From positions 186,001 to 250,000 of the forward strand of contig QALX01000007.1 of assembly GCA_003150485.1 (NCBI GenBank): a stretch of DNA of 64,000 nucleotides. The letters are read 5' to 3'. The notes under the pieces were generated by a model. It did no database searches and was not told the DNA's origin. It worked only from the letters and a program-made list of their open reading frames with translations. Source of the DNA: Clostridiales bacterium. GTDB lineage: Bacteria; Bacillota; Clostridia; Oscillospirales; Oscillospiraceae. Position numbers and translations under genes: made by a program. Positions 25,119-31,973 of this stretch are shown here, piece by piece (the first letter of the stretch is position 1; each line of letters begins with the position of its first letter).

Positions 25119-27215
25119 ATGAGCACCATTATGCACTGGCTGGGCATCCCTCTGGGCTACATCATGTACTTCTGCTACCACGTGGCGGGAAACTATGCCC
25201 TGGCCATCCTGCTGTTTACCCTGGTCACCAAGGTAATCCTGCTGCCGGTGGCCATCTGGGTCCAGAAAAACGGCATCAAGATTGTCAAGCTGACCCCGGA
25301 GCTGAACCACATCAAGGCCAACTTCCTGGGGGATCACGATCGGATTGCCGAGGAAACCCAGAAGCTATACAAGCGGGAGAAGTACAACGCCTTCGCCAAC
25401 CTGATCCCCACCTTTGTCCAGCTGATCCTGCTGATCGGCCTGATTCAGGTGATTTACCACCCGCTGAACAACATCTTCCACCTCTCCGACTCCCTGGCCG
25501 CCGCCCTGGTGGCCCTCACCGGTCAGCTCACCGGCTGCAACGTGGACGCCGGATCCGTCCAGCTGACGGTGGTCCAGGCCATTCAGTCCGGCCAGTTTAA
25601 CGACGCCTTCCAGGCCGTCTCCGGCATGACCGCCGGGCTCCTGGACCAGATCAACGCCCTGGACCTCCGCTTCCTGGGCCTGAACCTGGGGGACATCCCC
25701 GCCGCCACCGGCGGCCTGTCCCTGCTGGTGCCCATCGCGGCGGGGTTGGCTGCCTTTGCCCTCTGCCTGTCTCAGAACCGGATGAACCCCCTCCAGGCGG
25801 AACAGGGGATGGCGGGCCAGCTGAGCACCACCCTCCTGTCCGTGGGCATCGCCCTGTTTTTGGGCTTCTTCGTCCCCGCCGGGGTGGGCTTGTACTGGAT
25901 TTTTTCCAACCTGTTCACCATTCTCCAGCAGTTCCTGCTCAACAAGATCATCGACCCCAAAAAGCACATCGACTACGAGGCCCTGGAACAGAGCAAACAG
26001 GCCCTGGCGGAGCTGGAAAACCTGGGCGGAAAGCGGAATTTGTTTTCCCACGACCCGGACGCCAAGCGGGAAAAGGCGGACTATAAGCGCTTCTTCTCCA
26101 TCGTCAACAAGCACGTGGTCTTTTACTCCGAGAAGAGCGGCTTCTACAAGTACTTCCAGGACACCATTGCATATCTGCTCTCCCACTCCAACCTGGTAAT
26201 CCACTACGTGACCAGCGACCCCGACGATCAGATCTTCGGCATCGCGGAGCGGGAGCCCAGAATAAAGCCCTACTACATCGGGGAAAAGCGGCTGATTACC
26301 CTGATGATGAAGCTGGAGGCGGACATCGTCCTGATGACCATGCCGGACATTGAGACCTTCCACATCAAGCGCAGCTACATCAAAAAGGACATCGAGTATA
26401 TCTACCTGTTCCACGGCTTCGCCAGCACCCATATGGTGCTGCGGGAGGAGGCCCTGGACCACTACGACACCATTTTCTGCTCCGGTCCCGTCCAGATAAA
26501 GGAGATCCGGGCCCGGGAGGCCATGAAGGGCCTGCCGGAAAAGAAGCTCATCGACACCGGTTACGGCGTCGTCGAGCACCTGCGGGCAGCCTATGAGCAG
26601 ATGGACCACACCCCCCACGACCGGCCTCAGATCCTCATCGGGCCCTCCTGGCAGAAGGACAACATTATGGACTCCTGCATCGACCCGCTGCTGGAGCAGC
26701 TGCTCCACCGGGGGTACCGGGTGATTCTGCGGCCCCATCCCGAGTGGCTCAAGCGCTACCCCCAGAAGGCAGAGGCCTTCGCCGCCCGCCACCGGGAGGA
26801 GATCGACAGCGGAGCCTTCGAGTTCCAGACCGACTTCTCCTCCGGGGATACGGTGTATCAGTCCGACCTGCTCATCACCGACTGGTCCACCATCGCCATG
26901 GAGTTCTCCTTCACCACCCGGAAACCCTCCCTGTTTGTCAACACCCCCATGAAGGTGATGAACCCCAACTATCAGGAGCTGGGCATGGAGCCTCTGGACA
27001 TCACGCTCCGGGACCAACTGGGCCGGAGCGTAGACCCGGACCGGCTGGACACAGCGGGGCAGATCGTAGCCGAACTGCTGGCGGACACCCAGCGGTACGA
27101 TACGGAAATTGACGGTCTGGTCCACAACCTGATGCCCAACTTCGGCCACAGCGGGGAGATCGGCGGAACCTATATCCTCCGCTCTCTCCAGGAGAAGATT
27201 CAGCGCCGGAGCTGA
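25119..27215 (+). CDS. YidC/Oxa1-type insertase fused to a CDP-glycerol polymerase domain
   Basis: 698 residues in two parts. Residues 1-285 follow the YidC pattern: a helix ending in V-T-K-V-I-L-L-P, a cytoplasmic coiled loop with L-T-P-E-L and L-Y-K-R-E, then P-T-F-V-Q-L-I-L-L-I-G-L and a final F-F-V-P-A-G-V-G-L-Y-W-I-F-S-N. The usual groove Arg is Lys38. Residues about 325-698 are a TagF/TagB-type transferase: L-F-H-G-F-A-S-T-H, G-P-S-W-Q-K-D, L-R-P-H-P-E, and L-L-I-T-D-W-S-T-I-A-M-E-F. The frame is continuous with no internal stop or start signal, so this is a true fusion. It starts 20 bases after the sulfatase gene with GGAGGGAAC upstream. Confidence 0.9.
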   Translation: MSTIMHWLGIPLGYIMYFCYHVAGNYALAILLFTLVTKVILLPVAIWVQKNGIKIVKLTPELNHIKANFLGDHDRIAEETQKLYKREKYNAFANLIPTFVQLILLIGLIQVIYHPLNNIFHLSDSLAAALVALTGQLTGCNVDAGSVQLTVVQAIQSGQFNDAFQAVSGMTAGLLDQINALDLRFLGLNLGDIPAATGGLSLLVPIAAGLAAFALCLSQNRMNPLQAEQGMAGQLSTTLLSVGIALFLGFFVPAGVGLYWIFSNLFTILQQFLLNKIIDPKKHIDYEALEQSKQALAELENLGGKRNLFSHDPDAKREKADYKRFFSIVNKHVVFYSEKSGFYKYFQDTIAYLLSHSNLVIHYVTSDPDDQIFGIAEREPRIKPYYIGEKRLITLMMKLEADIVLMTMPDIETFHIKRSYIKKDIEYIYLFHGFASTHMVLREEALDHYDTIFCSGPVQIKEIRAREAMKGLPEKKLIDTGYGVVEHLRAAYEQMDHTPHDRPQILIGPSWQKDNIMDSCIDPLLEQLLHRGYRVILRPHPEWLKRYPQKAEAFAARHREEIDSGAFEFQTDFSSGDTVYQSDLLITDWSTIAMEFSFTTRKPSLFVNTPMKVMNPNYQELGMEPLDITLRDQLGRSVDPDRLDTAGQIVAELLADTQRYDTEIDGLVHNLMPNFGHSGEIGGTYILRSLQEKIQRRS

Positions 27216-27249
27216 CCGGCGGAGAGACAAAGAAAGGGTGAAGAAACCT

Positions 27250-27978
27250 ATGAACGTGGCTATGATTTTAGCCGGCGGGGTCGGCTCCCGGGTGGGCGCC
27301 GCCATCCCCAAGCAGTTTATCCAGGTCCAGGGCAAGCCCATCCTCATCCACACCCTGGAGGTATTTCAGGCGGACGAGGCCATTGACGCCATTGAGCTGG
27401 TCTGCATCCAGTCCCACATGGACGTGATCTGGGACATGGTGCGGCAGTACGGTATCACCAAGGTCCGCTGGGTCTGCACCGGCGGCGCCACCTACCAGGA
27501 CTCAGTCCTCAACGGGCTGCACAACCTGGAACCCCACTGCCAGGACGACGACATTGTGCTCATCCACTTCGGCGTCTCCCCCTTTGTGGACCAGGAGATC
27601 ATCGACGACTCCATCGCCGTCTGCCGGGCCCACGGCAACGCCATCTCCTCCAACCCCTGCGTACTGTGCATGTGTGCCAAGGACCCGGAGGACGCGTCCC
27701 GCTCCACTGAGGGGCTGGACCGGGAGACCCTGATGGGGCTCAACTCTCCCCAGACCTTCCGTATGGACTACCTGCGTGAGCTGTACGCCGAGGGGCTGGA
27801 AAAGAACGTGATGGACACCCTGGTGGACCCCCACACCACTACCCTGATGTTTGCTCTGGGCCGCACCCTGTACTTCTCCAAGAGCAGTCAGGCCAACATT
27901 AAAATTACCACCAAAGAGGATATCGCGCTGTTTGAGGGGTTCCTGCTGGCCAAGCAGCTCCGGCAGCAGCAGACATAA
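27250..27978 (+). CDS. IspD/TarI-like cytidylyltransferase
   Basis: 242 residues from the ATG at 27250 (AAAGGG about 12 bases upstream; the GTG at 27238 has no spaced site). Opening I-L-A-G-G-V-G-S-R-V-G with P-K-Q-F is the CTP-binding loop; a later G-G-A-T-Y-Q-D-S-V and S-P-Q-T-F are also of the family. The family makes CDP-methylerythritol (IspD) or CDP-ribitol (TarI). The usual D-A-V-R-P-F region is changed to H-F-G-V-S-P-F, so substrate is unclear. Its place in a polymer operon favours a CDP-alditol role. No reductase (TarJ) is adjacent. Confidence 0.85.
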   Translation: MNVAMILAGGVGSRVGAAIPKQFIQVQGKPILIHTLEVFQADEAIDAIELVCIQSHMDVIWDMVRQYGITKVRWVCTGGATYQDSVLNGLHNLEPHCQDDDIVLIHFGVSPFVDQEIIDDSIAVCRAHGNAISSNPCVLCMCAKDPEDASRSTEGLDRETLMGLNSPQTFRMDYLRELYAEGLEKNVMDTLVDPHTTTLMFALGRTLYFSKSSQANIKITTKEDIALFEGFLLAKQLRQQQT

Positions 27979-27990
27979 AGGAGGACGCCC

Positions 27991-29817
27991 ATGGTAACCT
28001 ACAAGGAATTTGAACTGTTGAAATATCTGCTCTCCTTCCAGGGCAATACCACCGTTGAATTTCTCACCTATCTGAAGCAGCAGCTCCGTTATCCGGTCTT
28101 TCAGTCCCAGACGGAGGTGCTGGAACTCATTGACGCCCTCCGGGAGAAGGGCTGCCTGGACGGGTTGGCGGTCACCGACTTCGCCCGCCGGGAGATCGAG
28201 CCCTGCCGGGTGAAAAACGCCTTTATCCTGGCCGCCGGCGGCTCGGATATCTCCGCCAAGAGCGTCTACTCCATGCCCAAGGGCCTGTACCAGAAAAACG
28301 GCGAGACCCTCATCGAACGGCAGATCCGCCAGCTGAAGGAGGCGGGAATTGAAGATATCCACGTAGTGGTGGGCATCAAGAAGGAGATGTACTTTTACCT
28401 GGAGGAAAAGTGCGGCGTCACCCTGGAGATCAACCCCTATCCCAAAAAGAACAACATCTACTCCATCTACGCCATCGCCGACCAGCTGGACAACTCCTAC
28501 ATCTGCAACTGCGACAACTACTTTGCCGACAACCCCTTCTTCCCCTACGAGTACGATGCTTTCCACGCCACCGTCCGGATGGACAACTCCGCCCAGGAGC
28601 TGCTGGTGCGCAGCAATGAGTCCGGCCGCATCACCGGCGTCTACAGCGGCGGGAAGGGCGTCGGCGGACTGTGCATCTATGGCCACGCCTATTTTGACGC
28701 CGGGTTCTCCCGCCGGATGCGCCGCTACGTCCAGGACGAGATCGAGAACTTCCGCATCGATTCCCTGTTCTGGGAGGAATTTGTGGCCCGGCACATGGAA
28801 AACCTGGACATGTACGTCCGGGAGTACCAGACCGACTTCCTCTACGAGTTCGATTCCATCCAAGAGATCCAGAACATCGACGGCCTGTTCCTGGAGAACG
28901 TCAGCGGCAAGATCACCCGGAAAATCTGCCAGGTTCTGCACTGCGAGGAATCCGCGGTTCACAACATCGAGATCCTCAGCAAGGGCCTGACCAATGTGCT
29001 GTTCACCTTTGTGGTGGACGAGGTGAAGTACATCTTCCGCTACCCTGGCGAGAGCAGTTCCAACATCGTCTACCGCCAGAAGGAGTGCCGAGCCCAGCGT
29101 CTGGCGGCCCAGGCCGGGGTGGACAACACCTATGTCTACATCGACGAGGAGGGCTGCAAGATCTCCCGCTTTGTGGAAAACTGCAAGGATCTGCGGAATG
29201 TCTACTACAAGGACGTGGCCTTTATGGAGGAGCTGGCCCGGAAAATCCGCCGGTTCCACGACGAAGGCCGGGATATGCCGGACTGGGAGACCTACTTCAA
29301 CGATCCCATTGTGGAGGCAGACCGGCTGATGATGGACGCCTCCCGGATGAAGGGGGATCTGCTCAAGCGCTTCCAGGCCGACCACGAACGGATCGTCCGC
29401 CTGTTCCGCTACACCGAGCTGGACGGCGTCCAGAAGACCATGTGCCACAATGACATCAACGGTGACAACTGCCTGCTCACCGATGACAGCTTTGACGTAA
29501 TCGACTGGGAGTTCGCCGGCTTCAACGACCCCGCCTACGACTTCGGCCGGGTCATCGCCGACTACGAGTTCGACGACCCGGACATTGACGCCATCCTGGC
29601 CGCCTACTTCGGCCGCCCCGCCACCGAGCTGGAACGGCTCCACTGGATCGCCTATGTGGGCATCCACAACTGGTACTACTTCGGCTGGGCCCTGTACAAA
29701 GAGAGCATCAACGAAGACACCCGGGACTGGATGCTGTTCTTCTACAAGAAGGCTAGAAAGGTCCTGGAATACGCCCTGCCCCGTTATGAACAGCGGTACC
29801 CGGACGTACCGTTTTAA
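27991..29817 (+). CDS. Winged-helix + LicC-like nucleotidyltransferase + LicA-like kinase fusion
   Basis: 608 residues in three parts. Residues 1-70 look like a small winged helix (L-K-Y-L-L, then L-I-D-A-L-R-E-K-G-C-L and a turn). Residues about 75-300 are a LicC-type cytidylyltransferase with F-I-L-A-A-G-G, M-P-K-G-L, an N-I-Y-S-I-Y stretch and C-D-N-Y-F. Residues about 310-600 are a LicA/APH-type kinase with the catalytic H-N-D-I-N-G-D-N and I-D-W-E-F-A-G. Together they would phosphorylate choline (or a similar alcohol) and activate it as a CDP derivative. It starts 12 bases after the IspD-like gene with AGGAGG upstream. Choline specificity is inferred, not shown. Confidence 0.88.
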   Translation: MVTYKEFELLKYLLSFQGNTTVEFLTYLKQQLRYPVFQSQTEVLELIDALREKGCLDGLAVTDFARREIEPCRVKNAFILAAGGSDISAKSVYSMPKGLYQKNGETLIERQIRQLKEAGIEDIHVVVGIKKEMYFYLEEKCGVTLEINPYPKKNNIYSIYAIADQLDNSYICNCDNYFADNPFFPYEYDAFHATVRMDNSAQELLVRSNESGRITGVYSGGKGVGGLCIYGHAYFDAGFSRRMRRYVQDEIENFRIDSLFWEEFVARHMENLDMYVREYQTDFLYEFDSIQEIQNIDGLFLENVSGKITRKICQVLHCEESAVHNIEILSKGLTNVLFTFVVDEVKYIFRYPGESSSNIVYRQKECRAQRLAAQAGVDNTYVYIDEEGCKISRFVENCKDLRNVYYKDVAFMEELARKIRRFHDEGRDMPDWETYFNDPIVEADRLMMDASRMKGDLLKRFQADHERIVRLFRYTELDGVQKTMCHNDINGDNCLLTDDSFDVIDWEFAGFNDPAYDFGRVIADYEFDDPDIDAILAAYFGRPATELERLHWIAYVGIHNWYYFGWALYKESINEDTRDWMLFFYKKARKVLEYALPRYEQRYPDVPF

Positions 29818-29844
29818 TCCATATTACAAAAGGAGCAATCAACC

Positions 29845-30150
29845 ATGAAAAAGCTGCTATCCCTTCTCTCCCTGACCCTGTGTACGGCGGTCATGCTCTC
29901 CAGCTACGCCTGTGCCTATATCGATCCCTCCGTCATGACCTACACCATTCAGGCCATCGCCGGCGTGGTCATCGCCGTGGGCGCTGTGGCCGGTCTCTAC
30001 TGGCGCCGCGCCAAGAAAAAGGTCAGCCAAAAGCTGGGCATTGACGAAAACCGCAACAAGGAAGTAGAGTCCGACGTCCTGGAGATCAAGGAGGACGCAG
30101 ATGCGTCCAAGCCCGAGACCACCGGCACTTCCGAAGCCCCCAAGGAATAA
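29845..30150 (+). CDS. Small signal-peptide membrane protein
   Basis: 101 residues. A cleavable-looking signal (M-K-K-L-L then hydrophobic, ending S-Y-A-C-A) is followed by Y-I-D-P-S and one membrane helix (about 32-52). A basic W-R-R-A-K-K-K stop-transfer follows, then an acidic cytoplasmic tail. The Y-I-D-P-x motif directly after the signal occurs in other small Firmicute membrane proteins; I know no function. Last gene of the operon, with AAAGGAG upstream and a terminator at 30164-30195. It may be a scaffold for the polymer machinery. Confidence 0.75.
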   Translation: MKKLLSLLSLTLCTAVMLSSYACAYIDPSVMTYTIQAIAGVVIAVGAVAGLYWRRAKKKVSQKLGIDENRNKEVESDVLEIKEDADASKPETTGTSEAPKE

Positions 30151-30163
30151 GCCTGTAGCGCCA

Positions 30164-30195
30164 AAAAGCGGCGAGAAATCCTTCTCGCCGCTTTT
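30164..30195 (+). terminator. Terminator of the surface-polymer operon
   Basis: A perfect 14-bp stem (30164-30177 with 30182-30195) with A and T flanks. Confidence 0.9.
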
Positions 30196-30328
30196 ACATA
30201 TTCCCCTCTGCTCTCCGTAAGAAAAGACCGCCTCGAAGGCGGTCCCCCGCGGAGTCTTTCTTCCTTTTCGCCGGGAGCCCGGTACCTCTAATTGCAAAAA
30301 TCCGCCCACCGGCGGATTTTGGGTGGAG

Positions 30329-30692
30329 GCAGCGAGTTGGAACTGCAAAACGCCTTCCAGAGCGCCTCGCGCGGAGTCGCGCGTACAAGCGTTTTGCCGT
30401 CAGGCAAAACCTTGACTTTAGGACGATTTATTCGGCCTAAAGTAGTGCAATCCCCGCAAGGAGTCCAAAAAAGAACCGCATCCGTTTGGATGCGGTTCTT
30501 CTTTGGAGAGGCAGCGAGTTGGAACTGCAAAACGCCTTCCAGAGCACCTCGCGCGGAGTCGCGCGTACAAGCGTTTTGCCGTCAGGCAAAATCTTGACTT
30601 TAGGACGATTTATTCGTCCTAAAGTATTGCAATCTCCGCAAGGAGTCCAAAAAAGGACCGCATCCGTTTGGATGCGGTCCTTTTTGGAGCGG
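30329..30692. repeat. Two tandem 182-bp repeat units next to tRNA-Gly
   Basis: Unit A (30329-30510) and unit B (30511-30692) match except for a handful of single-base differences. Each contains three hairpins (GCGCGGAGTCGCGC; GTTTTGCCGTCAGGCAAAAC; TTTAGGACGATTTATTCGTCCTAAA) and ends with a terminator hairpin CCGCATCC/GGATGCGG and TTTGGAG. Unit B runs into the tRNA-Gly 3' end. Part of the 678-base gene-free stretch 30151-30828. Confidence 0.85.
30649..30685 (-). terminator. tRNA-Gly terminator
   Basis: A perfect 16-bp stem with a T run on the minus strand, starting at the tRNA 3' end. Its inner part is also the end of repeat unit B. Confidence 0.85.
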
Positions 30693-30760
30693 AAGACGAG
30701 GCTCGAACTCGCTACCTCCACCTTGGCAAGGTGGCGCTCTACCAGATGAGCTACTCCCGC
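30685..30760 (-). tRNA. tRNA-Gly(GCC)
   Basis: 76 bases on the minus strand with encoded CCA. Acceptor stem GCGGGAG pairs with CTTCCGC, the D-arm is normal, the anticodon stem CCACC/GGTGG encloses TTGCCAA (anticodon GCC), and the T-loop TTCGAGC is present. A consensus promoter lies at 30774-30801 and a strong terminator hairpin directly follows the CCA. Confidence 0.96.
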
Positions 30761-30773
30761 GGGAACAAAAACT

Positions 30774-30801
30774 ATTATAGCAGTTTTCCCGCAAATGTCA
30801 A
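30774..30801 (-). promoter_or_regulatory. tRNA-Gly promoter
   Basis: Minus strand TTGACA (30796-30801), 16-base spacer, TATAAT (30774-30779): both boxes fully consensus. Confidence 0.9.
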
Positions 30802-30828
30802 GGATTTTTTCTCTTTTTTCCGGTTTTT

Positions 30829-31950
30829 TCAACCGGCCTCACTGCTGTCCGCCGCAGCCGGCTCGACGACTGCGGTTTCCCCGTTGCAGACCGGGTAGTC
30901 CTCCCGGGACCAGCTGCACGCCTGGGCCATCTCCTCATCGGTGTGGAGGAAGGAACCGCGGTTCTCCCCGGCCGTCACGTCCAGGTGCCAGCTGACGCCG
31001 TCAATGGTGATCAGATTCCAGCAGTGGACCTGACTCTTCCGGGTCCCCCGGACCACCTGACAGGTGATCCCGGCCCGATCACAGAGCAGCCGGTAGGCCA
31101 TGGCCACCCCTTCGCTGTTGGCGGTTCCCTCTACCAGGGCATGATATACACTGCTCTCCCCCTCCGGGCTCCAGTCCAGACCGCTGCGCAGCCGGGTACA
31201 GAGGAGCCAGGCGTTGGTGACATCGGTGCCGCTGTCCTCTCCCACAATGCGGGCAGCTGCGGCGGAGACCTCCTCGGCCTGCTCTTCCAGCACCGTCCGG
31301 GCCAGACCCCAGTCCAGGTTGATCTCCACCACCCGGGCGGCTCCCCGGTTGGGGTAGAGCTGTACGGTGATCTTCGGGGGGGCCAGCGCCGCCTCCGGCG
31401 TGTCGTAATAGACCTCCCAGATCTCCCGCTGGACCGTTTCCGCCGAATCGTAATAGCTGCTGCTTTTCAGCACCAGCTGGCCGGCAAACCCGGTCAGCGC
31501 CGCCGCCACCTCCCGCCGGAAGGCCGCCTTGCCGTTGACCGGCTGGATGGCGGCAATCTGGTCCATAGTCCGGCGGTAGCGGTAGGTGAACACGCACTCG
31601 TAATAGGACACAATGTGGGTGTACTCGCATGTCACGTCCCGGAGGGCATAGGCCCCCACCGGGTCGCTGTACAGAATGGCGTCACAGGCGTTGTTCACCG
31701 CCTGCTCAATGTCCCCCGTGTACTGGTACAGGTGGACCGTGCCGGTGGCGGCCCCCATGGTCACAAAGTACTGGGCGCTGCTGACCAGGTCAGCGTAGCC
31801 CTCCGCCCGGAGGGCGGTGGCGTCGCCGGTGTCCGCCGTCTGATCCACATGGTCGGTTACCTGGGTGTAGTCCCGCTCCAGCAGGGCGCCGCAGCCGGTG
31901 CTCACGGCCAGCAGCCCCGCCGACAGAAGCACTGCCAGCATTTGTTTCAC
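30829..31950 (-). CDS. Transglutaminase-fold lipoprotein, catalytic Cys apparently lost
   Basis: About 373 residues from the GTG at 31950, chosen for GGAGGAGGG upstream. A short lipoprotein signal ends S-T-G-C. The C-terminal third has the transglutaminase core: H-C-W-N supplies His and L-D-V-T the Asp. The segment that normally holds G-x-C-x-G-Y-A reads N-S-E-G-V-A-M-A-Y, with Ser where Cys is expected. It is therefore probably not a standard thiol enzyme; an ester-bond or binding role is possible. Acts at the outer membrane surface. It follows the topoisomerase A gene by 23 bases, likely by chance of packing. Confidence 0.8.
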   Translation of the reverse strand: MKQMLAVLLSAGLLAVSTGCGALLERDYTQVTDHVDQTADTGDATALRAEGYADLVSSAQYFVTMGAATGTVHLYQYTGDIEQAVNNACDAILYSDPVGAYALRDVTCEYTHIVSYYECVFTYRYRRTMDQIAAIQPVNGKAAFRREVAAALTGFAGQLVLKSSSYYDSAETVQREIWEVYYDTPEAALAPPKITVQLYPNRGAARVVEINLDWGLARTVLEEQAEEVSAAAARIVGEDSGTDVTNAWLLCTRLRSGLDWSPEGESSVYHALVEGTANSEGVAMAYRLLCDRAGITCQVVRGTRKSQVHCWNLITIDGVSWHLDVTAGENRGSFLHTDEEMAQACSWSREDYPVCNGETAVVEPAAADSSEAG

Positions 31951-31973
31951 AAGCCCTCCTCCTCTCCTGACTT

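Noticed and set aside
27250..27978. IspD of the methylerythritol pathway
   Set aside because: Possible by family, but the altered loop and the place in a polymer operon favour a CDP-alditol role; kept as an alternative only.
30437..30832. Frame reading through tRNA-Gly and the tandem repeat
   Set aside because: Its sequence is a translation of tRNA and repeat hairpins, a familiar spurious-protein pattern.
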